Shown piece by piece: positions 9,034 through 17,724 of a DNA stretch of 64,000 bases. Source of the DNA: Thermoplasmata archaeon (lineage in GTDB: Archaea > Thermoplasmatota > Thermoplasmata > Thermoplasmatales > Thermoplasmataceae); NCBI GenBank assembly GCA_021806235.1, contig JAJZXU010000016.1, positions 1 through 64,000 on the forward strand, in the 5' to 3' direction. Below the pieces are notes generated by a model, which ran no database searches, had not been told where the DNA came from, and saw nothing but the letters and a program-made list of their open reading frames with translations. The stretch's first letter is position 1. Each line of letters starts with the position of its first letter. Position numbers and translations under genes: made by a program.

Positions 9034-9519
9034 CTATTCCATTTCCTTTATTCTCTTAGCTGGGTCTAACCTTTTTATATATTTATTTACCTTTTCACTT
9101 TTAATTATACCTTTATCAAAAGTATAAAAAATTTTTGCATCTACATCCGCACAGAATAGTGCGATATTAAATTTATCAGCATATTGTATTATTTTGTCTA
9201 ATTTATTAATTTCTTTAAAATGATTAACCCAGTCAGGGCTAATATCATCAATCCTAATCAGTTCAAAATGGTTATTCATTACTAATTTTTTTATATTATT
9301 AATTTTGCTTGGTAAATCATTATTAGTTCTTTTAACGGGATTTATTAATTGTTTTGCAATTTCACCAATAGCATATACATTTATTTTATATATATTGTTC
9401 CCCCAGTTTTTCCTGAATACTATCTGTTGTTTTACTATTCCGCATAAATCTAGGTCATCATCATTTAAATAATTTAAAATAACATTTGCATCTATATGGG
9501 ATACAACTTTATCCGGCAA
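9034..9519 (-). CDS. PIN-like toxin (module 2)
   Basis: A 161-residue protein that opens with HIDANVILNYL, a PIN-type first strand with D10. E53 sits in YAIGEIAK. A final acidic cluster, CADVDAKIFYTFD (D125, D127, D135), completes a plausible four-acid site. It lies 11 bases after the SocA/Panacea-like gene 9531-10016 and is oriented the same way, giving antitoxin-then-toxin order. A second copy at 34867-35229 is cut off just before the final acidic cluster, so this one is the intact version. Confidence 0.75.
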   Translation of the reverse strand: MPDKVVSHIDANVILNYLNDDDLDLCGIVKQQIVFRKNWGNNIYKINVYAIGEIAKQLINPVKRTNNDLPSKINNIKKLVMNNHFELIRIDDISPDWVNHFKEINKLDKIIQYADKFNIALFCADVDAKIFYTFDKGIIKSEKVNKYIKRLDPAKRIKEME

Positions 9520-9530
9520 ATATAAAACCT

Positions 9531-10016
9531 CTAAAATAATTTCATTTCTTTAAGCTCATTGTAAACATTATTTACATATGATTTATCTTTGCCATTTGAG
9601 TTTAATATATCGCTTTTAAAATCAATGGTCCTTTCAATTGCAGTTTCCGGATTTTCTATATACATCATTTTAACAGTGGCTGCAATTTCAAGCCATATAG
9701 AGGCTTTAGAATTAAGTTTTTTGCTTAATTCAATTATTTCTGGAGGTATATTGCTTTTTACAGGCATATTCTCATCAATAGTGAAATAGTCTTTTGACAG
9801 GTCTTTGGAATATGGTCCTCTAAGATATAAAGAAAAATTATATTCGAATGTTTTATATTTTGTATCAAGTAAATATACAATTTTTTGTAATCTAACCCTT
9901 GTATCGAAATTTTCTTCAAAGTTTTTTTCATTATCCACAAATGAATTTTGTAATTTATTAATATTGATATTCAGGGATTTTATTAAACAAATTAACTTTT
10001 CCTTATTATTTGTCAT
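9531..10016 (-). CDS. SocA/Panacea-like antitoxin (module 2)
   Basis: A 161-residue protein with RLQKIVYLLDTKY at about residues 41-53 and LRGPYSKDLSKDYF at about 63-76. The latter is the GP-[YF]-S-x-[ED]-L signature of SocA/DUF4065 (Panacea) proteins. The C-terminal half is helical. It leads a two-gene operon with the PIN-like toxin. The first 30 bases upstream, AT-rich with a TATA-like core, are also shared with the decayed copy at 34396, so the promoter moved with the module. Confidence 0.72.
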   Translation of the reverse strand: MTNNKEKLICLIKSLNININKLQNSFVDNEKNFEENFDTRVRLQKIVYLLDTKYKTFEYNFSLYLRGPYSKDLSKDYFTIDENMPVKSNIPPEIIELSKKLNSKASIWLEIAATVKMMYIENPETAIERTIDFKSDILNSNGKDKSYVNNVYNELKEMKLF

Positions 10017-10492
10017 AAAATTATATTGAAATAGAATATATAAAATTATTCATTATAACCTGAATCTTTGTGTATTTATAAAAGTTACTTTCATGAAACA
10101 TTTCCATCTATCTCATAGCTGTATGTAGTTCTGAATTATTGGCTGTATGGACTTTGAGTATATGGGCAAGGAGAAATTCCAGAATATGATTAATATGGCT
10201 ATTATTAATTGTTGTTTCTTTTTCAGTGAAATTTGTATAAACTTCAGATTACCAGTATTTTACATAATTATTTGCAGAAACAGAACGTATATAATATGCA
10301 AATTTAGTTTGGAAATGCTTTAAATTAAAGTATCTTGAGTAAAAATGCTACATAATTTCTAACCAACAATAATTAATATGGATAGATAATAAATATTTAA
10401 AAACTAACTAAATATCTAACATTATGAGAAATTAAAAAACTTTGCAGATCTCGCCAGAGACATTTTTTATTATGATTAAATATACGTATACC
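10017..10492. other. 476-base gap with a worn IS256-like end
   Basis: Contains the promoter of toxin-antitoxin module 2 at its left edge and a worn copy of the IS end described at 10063. The rest is AT-rich, stop-dense and shows nothing I can name. The right part should hold the 3' end of the leftward gene 10493-11041. Confidence 0.45.
10063..10130. repeat. Worn IS256-like terminal sequence (copy 1)
   Basis: The stretch with core ttgtgtatttataaa, followed by a loosely matching tail ending in atctatctcat, resembles the longer ends at 20699 and 21688. It lacks the outer gtgtacata part. It is probably the remains of the same insertion sequence family. Similarity was judged by eye and falls off after about 50 bases. 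Confidence 0.4.
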
Positions 10493-11041
10493 CTAAGTTA
10501 TTAAACAAAAAACCGCATCTTTATAATAGCATCTCAATAAGCATATAAATATGCTAAGCCTTTCATTAGAAACCGTTTTTATTGGTATAGTTTCAATTTT
10601 ACTACCATCTCTGGACTTCATTCCCCATCTAAAGCCACAAAATACGTTATATTTCCATTTTTTTGGATCACTTTGACCTTGCTTATTAACGCAGGCTAAA
10701 AAGGTATAAAAAACAATAGCACCTGCTGTGCATAGATCGTAAACTGGTCCATCACTCCACTTGTTGCATGGCCAGGAACTGTAGAATGGTACTTCTATTT
10801 TATTTGGTTCTATTTTACGTGGTTGCTGGTCTAAAATCCATTTCTTTTCTAAACAACGTTTAAATTCACCATAGAATTGAAAAAATACAAATTTAGGCTG
10901 TAGTGAAGTTTTAAATTCACCATTAATTAAAGTTCTATTAGGGAAAATGCTATTGGAGTTTGGGCTTGAATTAGGATACCGGACTTTTAAATCACCGTAA
11001 CGTGTTGAAATTTCAATATTACCAGAATTGTTTTGTGGCAT
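10493..11041 (-). CDS. Hypothetical protein, orphan
   Basis: A 182-residue protein I do not recognise. No signal peptide or membrane helix. It has five cysteines (CLEKKW, SSWPCNKW, DLCTAG, CVNK, FCGFRWG) and many aromatic residues. The N-terminus is polar and Asn/Ser-rich. It stands alone between two stretches of decayed mobile DNA. An AT-rich leader of about 100 bases precedes it. Possibly recently acquired; function unknown. Confidence 0.5.
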   Translation of the reverse strand: MPQNNSGNIEISTRYGDLKVRYPNSSPNSNSIFPNRTLINGEFKTSLQPKFVFFQFYGEFKRCLEKKWILDQQPRKIEPNKIEVPFYSSWPCNKWSDGPVYDLCTAGAIVFYTFLACVNKQGQSDPKKWKYNVFCGFRWGMKSRDGSKIETIPIKTVSNERLSIFICLLRCYYKDAVFCLIT

Positions 11042-11168
11042 TAAATTTTCACTTTCATATTATAGCCTACCTCTATCGTTTTTACTTGATTTAACATCTT
11101 CTATTATATATACATAACGTAATTAATGTTGCCGCATGTGTTTAAATATCCAAAATCATTATATAATT

Positions 11169-11372
11169 ATGAAACGACTTGAAATAAGCAATGCAAAGGA
11201 GTTGTCCGTGGCTATACAGAATGAAATATCATGATCTGGGGGACTCAAAGTATGACCACAGATTGCACGGTATTCTGCCTGTCAGTAAGGGAACGAGCTA
11301 CTACACGGAAATATATTAGGGAAAGATCCAAGAACTGTGGAGAGATGGGTTAAGAAATTCAACAAAAAAGTT
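11169..11372 (+). pseudogene. Helix-turn-helix part of an IS630-type transposase, broken
   Basis: Three frames must be joined to read it. MKRLEISNAKELSVAIQNEI comes first, then DSKYDHRLHGILPVSKGTS, then GKDPRTVERWVKKFN. Together these match the N-terminal homeodomain-like helix-turn-helix of IS630/ISXO-type transposases (YDHRLHGILLV, PRTVE-WVRRF). The catalytic DDE part is absent. At least two frame breaks, so it is long dead. Confidence 0.65.
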
Positions 11373-11439
11373 TCTATGCCATATCCGATGAAGCTATACA
11401 AATACAAAATATTTATACATTTATTACATATTGCAAATT

Positions 11440-11628
11440 ATGGAAAGTAAACACAAACCTGTGGTATACTCAACAGCCGATCTATTTATGCCAACCAGGG
11501 CTGCAGCCAAGGATCTGATAACCAACGGTACTATAACTCCATTGAACATAGACGATTTAAAGGGGAAGATACCAGACCGTCTTTGGAATGAAGCAAACAG
11601 AGTCCTTAACAAACAGAAAAAGAAGTAA
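11440..11628 (+). CDS. Small hypothetical protein, first gene of a pair
   Basis: I take the ATG at 11440 (62 residues) over a TTG nine bases before, because an atttatacat TATA-like box lies about 25 bases upstream. The protein is soluble, with a YSTADLFMPTRAAAKDLIT segment that could be a short helix-turn-helix and a Lys-rich tail (NKQKKK). No family recognised. The gene for a small membrane protein follows after two bases, so the two probably work together. They may be a small two-component cargo of the surrounding mobile debris. Confidence 0.5.
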   Translation: MESKHKPVVYSTADLFMPTRAAAKDLITNGTITPLNIDDLKGKIPDRLWNEANRVLNKQKKK

Positions 11629-11630
11629 TA

Positions 11631-11984
11631 ATGTTTTTAATTAACTATTCAGCAATTGTTGAAGTGCCTGCTATTATATCGTCTGTGCTTATTACTGGTT
11701 TATTCTACTTATTAGTGGAGGTTTATAAGAGGTCGTCCCCTTACTTAATGGATTATCTTCAGATTCTGATATTGCCTCTCGCTCTCTATTTTGTCGCTAT
11801 ATTCATAGCAATTGTTTACTACTGGGTGTCCTTCGTATTATTTGTAGTGGCACTTTCTCTAACCATTTTGTTTGTATTTACAATCACGTTAAGGATAAAA
11901 TATGATATAATTGCTGAAAGTGTGGAATATGATATAATTCAACGGGCGTCCAAACAACTAAAAGGTGAAGATAAAAGAAAATGA
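11631..11984 (+). CDS. Small membrane protein, second gene of a pair
   Basis: 117 residues with three hydrophobic segments (about 8-28, 40-65 and 66-87) and a charged cytoplasmic C-terminus ending GEDKRK. It starts two bases after the preceding small gene. Family and role unknown. The region after it up to 12204 holds nothing I can identify. Confidence 0.5.
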   Translation: MFLINYSAIVEVPAIISSVLITGLFYLLVEVYKRSSPYLMDYLQILILPLALYFVAIFIAIVYYWVSFVLFVVALSLTILFVFTITLRIKYDIIAESVEYDIIQRASKQLKGEDKRK

Positions 11985-12204
11985 AAATTAACCCCAAGAA
12001 ATTAATCGCCCCTATAAAGAATCAACTTTACTGCTCTTTGTGTTGATTGTTGCCCATTACGATTTGTGAAATGATCTGCTTTTTCTGGCTTCCGTCGTCA
12101 TCAACAATGGGAAATTAATAAGGTAAAGAAGAGTAACTTAAATTTTTTAGCAACATCATCATGAAGATCAAAAATTATCTTGGATGTTATTTTTTCATTT
12201 AAAA

Positions 12205-12414
12205 TTAAAGCTTTGATAACCTTTCAAAAATGGCTTTGGTTATTGGATCTTTATTTAATACGTAGTCTACATATTCCGCTATTTCTCTGTTAATTAGATC
12301 CTCGTTTATTTTTTCACTTACCATAAGTGTTTTATTGCTAAGATACACATAAACTTTATGGATAAAATTATGTCGATCATTAACTGTTATTTTCAGTATT
12401 TTTATATAAATCAT
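12205..12414 (-). CDS. Possible small hypothetical protein
   Basis: A 69-codon frame with a charged, helical C-terminal half (KINEDLINREIAEYVDYVL, ITKAIFERLSKL). It begins inside the dead transposase at 12380-12691, in another frame. It may be a small gene or the remainder of one after an insertion. No family recognised and weak support. Confidence 0.3.
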   Translation of the reverse strand: MIYIKILKITVNDRHNFIHKVYVYLSNKTLMVSEKINEDLINREIAEYVDYVLNKDPITKAIFERLSKL

Positions 12415-12691
12415 TATGTTTTTTTATATTTCTATCCTTCATCTGCAATAGTTTCTGGTAACATGCTGTATTCATACTGTTAACGTGTGCTTTACTATCA
12501 TCTGTTTTTACTGCTTTAATGTCCTCATCCTTTTCTATGTCCATGAATTCCTTACCGCTTTTTAGCATTGCATATATTGCCTCTATTAACATTCCTGCCA
12601 CTGCTACTATTGACCTCTTTTTTTCAGGCCTTCTTACAATTTTATTATACTTTGTTCTGAACTTCCCTGTAAACCTGGGATAAATATATTT
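12380..12691 (-). pseudogene. C-terminal fragment of an IS110-type transposase
   Basis: Reading leftward from 12691 without a start codon: KYIYPRFTGKFRTKYNKIVR, then PEKKRSIVAVAGMLIEAIYAMLKSGKEF. The block K-[KR]-x-x-[IA]-VAVA-x-x-[ML]-x-x-x-IY-ML-K-x-G-x-x-F is typical of the end of IS110/IS1111 transposases (helix-hairpin-helix, Transposase_20 part). An in-frame stop lies just upstream and the rest of the gene is gone. A dead copy. Confidence 0.6.
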
Positions 12692-12757
12692 TTATCCACT
12701 AAAGCAAATGAAAGGATGCATATTTCCAATGCATACGTAAAGTTAGATGGCTTAAGA

Positions 12758-14005
12758 TTACAGGTAATTAAGTTCCCTGAAATCAACCTCACTGTTAATT
12801 TTATATTTATCCTTTAATATCCTGCCGTTTACTATTGTGTATTCAACATTTTCAGGGTTTGCAGAAAATACTATGTTGTTTACAGTATTATCATTATTAT
12901 ACGGGATCATATTGAATTTATTTCCATCAAGAATTATAAGGTCTGCATAGTATCCTTCCTTAATTATTCCAATTTTCTCATTCAGTGCAATTCCCGCATC
13001 CCTTGTGGCCATATCAAGTATTTTCTGGGATCTTACGGTATCAGGAGACCACCTGTCATTGTTTATGGATAGCAGTGAAAATTTCATCTCCTCAAACATA
13101 TTTAACGAGTTATTGCTACCAGAACTGTCCGTACCGAGGGAAATATTCACATTGTTGTTTATCATTTCAGGTACCGGCGCTATGCCACCTGAAGCCAGTT
13201 TGGCATTGCTTACTGCATTCCATGATACTTTTACATTACTTTTTGATAACATTTTTATCTCGTTGAGTGTCACCCACACACAGTGAGCCGCTATTACCCT
13301 GTTAGAGAGAAAGTTTATTGAGTTTAAGTGTTCAACAGGCCTCTCATCATGCTTTTTAACAAAATCATAAACCTCTCTCCTGGTTTCAGATAGATGTGTA
13401 TGCACCATTACATTATACTTTTCAGATACATCCTTTACCCTGTAATAATTCTCATCGGATGAAGCGTATACGCCCTGAACCCCGATTAATGGCTTAACTG
13501 TATCTATATGTTCCTTTCTAATAAAATTTTCAGCATTTTTTACGGGATTTCCCTTCTGTGTTGTATATTCCTCATCCAGTGTCGCCCATGCAAGAAATGC
13601 ACGTATTCCAGTTTTCCTAACAGCCTTTTCTATGATATCCTCTGAATAATACAGGTCTAAGAATGAGGTTGTGCCTGAATTTATCATCTCGTACATGCCA
13701 AGCAATGATGAATTATAGATGCCATTATCCGTTCTCCTTGAATCAAGGTCAGATGTTTTTCTTAAAAAATCGTCCAGAACCATATCATCTAAAATACCCT
13801 TAAATCCACTCATTGCAACATGTGTATGTGTATTTATAAAACCTGGCATGACAATTTTATTCTCTGCATTTATTTCAGCATCGTGTTCTGGCATCTCCCT
13901 GCCAATATATTTTATTATATTGCCGTCGATTAGAATATTCCCATTAATTATATCCCTGTTGTCGTTTTCGGTTATTATAATACCATTTTTTATTAGTAAT
14001 CTCAT
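12758..14005 (-). CDS. mtaD: 5-methylthioadenosine/S-adenosylhomocysteine deaminase
   Basis: A 415-residue amidohydrolase of the MTA/SAH deaminase (TrzN/AtzA-like) family. It deaminates adenosine-type nucleosides such as MTA and SAH to the inosyl forms, feeding SAM salvage. The metal site is complete: HTHVAMSG at residues 60-67, HTHLSE at about 212, AAHCVW at about 241 and GTDSSGSNN at about 296. The C-terminal strand (GYYADLIILDG) is standard. Length matches the family. MetE genes at 48.7-50.6 kb belong to the same methionine/SAM economy. Substrate among MTA, SAH and adenosine is not fixed by sequence. Confidence 0.87.
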   Translation of the reverse strand: MRLLIKNGIIITENDNRDIINGNILIDGNIIKYIGREMPEHDAEINAENKIVMPGFINTHTHVAMSGFKGILDDMVLDDFLRKTSDLDSRRTDNGIYNSSLLGMYEMINSGTTSFLDLYYSEDIIEKAVRKTGIRAFLAWATLDEEYTTQKGNPVKNAENFIRKEHIDTVKPLIGVQGVYASSDENYYRVKDVSEKYNVMVHTHLSETRREVYDFVKKHDERPVEHLNSINFLSNRVIAAHCVWVTLNEIKMLSKSNVKVSWNAVSNAKLASGGIAPVPEMINNNVNISLGTDSSGSNNSLNMFEEMKFSLLSINNDRWSPDTVRSQKILDMATRDAGIALNEKIGIIKEGYYADLIILDGNKFNMIPYNNDNTVNNIVFSANPENVEYTIVNGRILKDKYKINSEVDFRELNYL

Positions 14006-14035
14006 AAAACATCATTGATATATAATTAATAATTT

Positions 14036-15598
14036 TTAGCTTCTGACCTTTACGGCTATGCCCTTATTCAAATCTATCATGGCTCTGTATGGCATCATGG
14101 CTGTACCTACACCGCGTATCTCATTGCTGTATGTTAGAATTACCTCATCGAATGGCTTTATATCATCCGTTGCATCCCTGACACCGACGGAGTAGACATT
14201 TGATGTGGGCTTAAAATCATCAATTGCAACATTAAATTTATTGTTTTCAAGGAAAAATTTTGCAGATTCTTTTGTTATTGTGAATTTACCAAGTTTATCA
14301 TTGTAAACAAATAATATTTTTTTATCCTTCAGCACCATATCCTGATGAAAATTATTTACTATCCTTATATCATTTAGATATTTCTCTACCCATTTCCCGA
14401 ACTGGAATGATAGTACTGCCCTATAGTCATATAATCTATTTCCATAAGATGAATTGCCATTTATTACACTCTTTAATGTGCTTTTTAATAAATTTAAATT
14501 ATCATTATCCGTGACCCTCCCCATAATAAATACAGTATCTTCCGGAAGCACATCTTTTATAAATTCAAGGTCATCAGGTATGTATGCAATTATTTTATCA
14601 TAATGGTTATTTTTTAGATAATCCCTTAACAGTTCATTCATCATGTTTTTCTCATCATCATACCATATGCCTATAACCGGTATATCATAGACTCCTGCAG
14701 GATAGCTATTCTCCAGTTCCCTCGGTACAAGCCCCACCGGTGACGTTACAATCAGTTCATGTAGATACCTTCTATAATTTGATATTTCATTAATTATTTT
14801 CATATGTGTTTTTGATAATGAGTATGGTTTTTTTGCAGAGCATGGCAGTATTAATGCAATATCCCTCTTTTCAGGTTTTCTATAATCTATAATGGTATTT
14901 CTATATCTTATTAAATCCGGCCTGTTTAATGATTCCATTGAATTTGCCAGTATATACGGCGTCCTTGATGGAAATAACCCGGCAAAATCCTTATAATAAC
15001 CCGTATCCGCTATCCTTAACAGTTCAAGTGCCCTTGATGATACTGCAATCTTTTCAACCACATCCCTCAGTGTATTATCCCTTATCGCATCGAACAGTGA
15101 CCCAATAATACCATCTGCAAATTCCATATTCTCCCTTAACGGGTTATAATCAACATGGGATTTGCCAGCAACATTGTATTTTATTTTTTCCTGGCTTTCC
15201 CTCTGTATATATAGATCATCAAATATGTTTATGCCGAGATAAACCAGTACCGGAATTATATACGGATCGGATACACCCTGAAGATAAAACAGTTTTTTGA
15301 ACCCATACTTATTTCTCAGCCTAACAAGAAAGTCAACAAGTTTTTTCGGTCTCTGGATTAATTCTATTCCATTGAATATAATTAACATATCATCGTTTTC
15401 TATAACCTTTTCACCATCAAGGAATGATGGATAATAGATATTTTTACCGAATTTATTTCCTATAATATCGATGGTTTTATCATCATTTTTATAATAATTT
15501 GAGAATGTATCAATGATAAACGGAAATTTTATATTTTTATAATATCCGCATGTTGAAAAACCCATTGTATAATAAATATCATCTATAGTTTTGGACAT
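14036..15598 (-). CDS. arcS: Archaeosine synthase ArcS (TgtA2)
   Basis: A 520-residue protein of the ArcS/TgtA2 family, which acts on preQ0 at position 15 of archaeal tRNA on the way to archaeosine. It has an N-terminal Tgt-like region (LQGVSDPYIIPVLVYLG at about 106-122) and the ArcS-specific PCSAKKPYS at 252-260. From about 440 it ends in a PUA RNA-binding domain (GRV, KDKKILFVYNDKLGKFTIT, GVRDATDDIKPFDEVIL). Length and domain order fit the long archaeal form. It lies downstream of the LSm/Csl4 group, spaced by 41 bases. Confidence 0.88.
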   Translation of the reverse strand: MSKTIDDIYYTMGFSTCGYYKNIKFPFIIDTFSNYYKNDDKTIDIIGNKFGKNIYYPSFLDGEKVIENDDMLIIFNGIELIQRPKKLVDFLVRLRNKYGFKKLFYLQGVSDPYIIPVLVYLGINIFDDLYIQRESQEKIKYNVAGKSHVDYNPLRENMEFADGIIGSLFDAIRDNTLRDVVEKIAVSSRALELLRIADTGYYKDFAGLFPSRTPYILANSMESLNRPDLIRYRNTIIDYRKPEKRDIALILPCSAKKPYSLSKTHMKIINEISNYRRYLHELIVTSPVGLVPRELENSYPAGVYDIPVIGIWYDDEKNMMNELLRDYLKNNHYDKIIAYIPDDLEFIKDVLPEDTVFIMGRVTDNDNLNLLKSTLKSVINGNSSYGNRLYDYRAVLSFQFGKWVEKYLNDIRIVNNFHQDMVLKDKKILFVYNDKLGKFTITKESAKFFLENNKFNVAIDDFKPTSNVYSVGVRDATDDIKPFDEVILTYSNEIRGVGTAMMPYRAMIDLNKGIAVKVRS

Positions 15599-15639
15599 AC
15601 TGCGTTATTAATATAAATTATAAATACTTTTTAAAAAAA

Positions 15640-15855
15640 TTATTTTGTTGTTATTCTCACAACATTGCTTCCACGGATAACAACCTTTCCAAGTTTTCTC
15701 TGAACCTCGCCATTCTCCTCTGCATTATCTAAAGTCATGTTCATATATTCATCATAACCGGATAATGTTCCTTCCAGCATTCTATTATCTTTCAAAAGTA
15801 ACGATACTTTCTTATTTAAATTCTCTTCAAGCATTTTCATTGGTAATGTTGCCAT
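15640..15855 (-). CDS. LSm/Sm-like archaeal protein
   Basis: A 71-residue Sm-fold protein, started at the ATG at 15855 because a ggtga ribosome-binding site stands five bases before it; a GTG nine bases upstream is also possible. The Sm1 motif (KKVSLLLKDNRMLEGTLSGYDEYMNMTLDNA) and Sm2 motif (GKVVIRGSNVVRI) are complete. It forms ring oligomers that bind U-rich RNA. Its neighbours upstream are a 51-residue coiled-coil gene and Csl4, so this is an RNA-metabolism operon. Confidence 0.93.
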   Translation of the reverse strand: MATLPMKMLEENLNKKVSLLLKDNRMLEGTLSGYDEYMNMTLDNAEENGEVQRKLGKVVIRGSNVVRITTK

Positions 15856-15864
15856 ATTTTTCAC

Positions 15865-16020
15865 CTAATTATATTCCTCATCGTCATTGAATTGATCATT
15901 ATGTTCCATCATGACCTGTATCAATCCGCTTAAAACCTCCTTTAAGCCATCTATCTCTTTCCTCATGTCCGTAACCTCTCTGGATAGCTTCTGGACATCT
16001 TTTACTTCCTCATCTTTCAT
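15865..16020 (-). CDS. 51-residue coiled-coil protein between csl4 and lsm
   Basis: An unlisted small gene. From the ATG at 16020 it reads MKDEEVKDVQKLSREVTDMR, then a heptad-like helix (KEIDGLKEVLSGLIQVMMEH) and an acidic tail, stopping TAG at 15865. Its start overlaps the end of csl4 by 11 bases and its stop lies nine bases before the LSm start. This tight packing in a translated operon supports it being real. The predicted single coiled coil suggests a partner of the exosome or the LSm ring; that is inference. Confidence 0.7.
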   Translation of the reverse strand: MKDEEVKDVQKLSREVTDMRKEIDGLKEVLSGLIQVMMEHNDQFNDDEEYN

Positions 16021-16582
16021 TTCTACCACCATATATTTCTATATCCCCATAGTCGCTGGCTATTTTTCTTGTTTCATTCCTCTGGCAGTTAGTGCAGTAA
16101 AGTTTACTGTCTTTCATTATAAGTTCATTGCGGCATATAAGGCATTTTGTTTTAATCACTCCAAGTTCCGGGCTGAATATTGTTACATATAAAGGTCTGG
16201 TATTAATAATTTTTGCTCTTACAAGGTCTCCGATTGTAAGTATGTGTGAGTACACATTTTTATTTGCTACGGGTAGTTTTATTCTTCCCTCCACATTAAT
16301 GGGTGTAATTTTATTATTCATGTATATTCCATAAATAGAAACTATGGCATCCTTGCTGATAACCTTTATAACTTTACCATAAACTATTTCCCCATTTTTT
16401 GGTTTTATCACATTACCCGGAGTCTTTATTGAGATTGTAAGGTTTTTTTCGTCCTTTTCCACCTTTCCGAAAGCAGTAGCTATTATATAACCATTTATAT
16501 CCTCTGTATTTCTTCCGGACAGGTATTCTTCTTCCTTTGCTATTACATCCCCCGGAAAAACTATCTCCTCTGCATCAGTCAA
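16010..16582 (-). CDS. csl4: Exosome RNA-binding subunit Csl4
   Basis: A 190-residue Csl4, one of the cap subunits of the archaeal RNA exosome. Residues 1-60 form the N-terminal strand domain (FPGDVIAKEEEYLSG). About 65-145 is the S1 RNA-binding domain (PKNGEIVYGKVIKVISKDAIVSI). The C-terminal zinc ribbon has CLICRNEL and CTNCQR. Length is normal. It heads a run of csl4, a coiled-coil gene and lsm, all overlapping or nearly touching. Confidence 0.93.
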   Translation of the reverse strand: MTDAEEIVFPGDVIAKEEEYLSGRNTEDINGYIIATAFGKVEKDEKNLTISIKTPGNVIKPKNGEIVYGKVIKVISKDAIVSIYGIYMNNKITPINVEGRIKLPVANKNVYSHILTIGDLVRAKIINTRPLYVTIFSPELGVIKTKCLICRNELIMKDSKLYCTNCQRNETRKIASDYGDIEIYGGRNER

Positions 16583-16638
16583 TTTATATTACCTCTCCAT
16601 TCTTTATAACAATTTTCATTATTAAGTTTGTTCTTATG

Positions 16639-17517
16639 TCAGAAAAACAATTTTAAAAAATTTATTACAGTTGCAATCAGAAAGATTAATGTTAAATATG
16701 GTGCAGTATACACAAATAACCTGAATGACGAATTCTCATCAGGTTTATTAATAAACCTTATTGAAAATATTACAATAGGTACTGATAATATTATTACCAT
16801 TATTAGATAAATTATGTTAAATATTCCAAATAAATATGGCATAACGGAAACAACAATTAAAAGTAATGATGCTATGGATATTGCTACTGCAGTTTTTTTA
16901 TCCGAATAAACTACCGGCAGCATCGGTACATTAGCATTTTTATAATCATCCCTATATCTATATGCTAAACTCCATACATGGACGGGTATCCAGAACATCA
17001 CCAGTAAAAATAAAATCCATGGAAGCCATGAAAACCTTAAGGTTAATGTATACCAGCCTATTAAAACAGGGAATGCACCGGAAAATCCACCATATATGAT
17101 ACTGTATGGTGACCTTTTCTTCAATAAATAGCTATAAATAAAAACATTGTCAAAAATACCTGCTGCCATGAAAAATGATGCAATATATTTACCGAATGCT
17201 AAAAGAATTATAACAGAGAAAAATGATAGTGAATAACCAAAAATTAATGCATTTTTTTTAGTTATTAACCCTCTTGGCAGCGGCCTTTTCTTTGTTCTGG
17301 ACATTATGGAATCCATATTTAAATCAATATAATTCGTAAGACCTTCAGCACCCATTGAACCTAATGTTACCGATATAACTGCAATGAGAATAAGAATGAT
17401 GTTAAATTCCGTGAATTCTGTAGTGGCAATAATTGCCCCTGTAAAACCAGTGAATACAAGAAGCCACCACACCTTAGGCTTGGAATATTCTATGTAAATT
17501 TTTAACCTCTCAAGCAT
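16639..17517 (-). CDS. ctaB: Protohaem IX farnesyltransferase (haem O synthase)
   Basis: A 292-residue UbiA-type membrane prenyltransferase with about nine helices. It adds a farnesyl group to haem B to give haem O for terminal oxidases. The first Asp-rich motif NYIDLNMDSIMSRTKKRP lies at residues 62-79, exactly the haem O synthase form. The second region, YRYRDDYKNANVPMLPVV, lies at about 187-205. This implies an aerobic chain with haem O- or A-type oxidase. No oxidase gene lies in the window. Confidence 0.9.
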   Translation of the reverse strand: MLERLKIYIEYSKPKVWWLLVFTGFTGAIIATTEFTEFNIILILIAVISVTLGSMGAEGLTNYIDLNMDSIMSRTKKRPLPRGLITKKNALIFGYSLSFFSVIILLAFGKYIASFFMAAGIFDNVFIYSYLLKKRSPYSIIYGGFSGAFPVLIGWYTLTLRFSWLPWILFLLVMFWIPVHVWSLAYRYRDDYKNANVPMLPVVYSDKKTAVAISIASLLLIVVSVMPYLFGIFNIIYLIMVIILSVPIVIFSIRFINKPDENSSFRLFVYTAPYLTLIFLIATVINFLKLFF

Positions 17518-17724
17518 TTTGACACATTATTTAGTTCATAAATATATATATTGATATTTTAGATGAAAGCACATAAAAATTCTGCATAAATCTCTGGGGT
17601 CAAAGAGAGATCATGCAGTAAATTACTTGGTAGGCAAGAGAAAATTATGTAACATTTATAACCGTTTATGCCCCCTATGAGAATTAGGAAAACTTTATAT
17701 CACTGATTAATTTAATCTACACAT

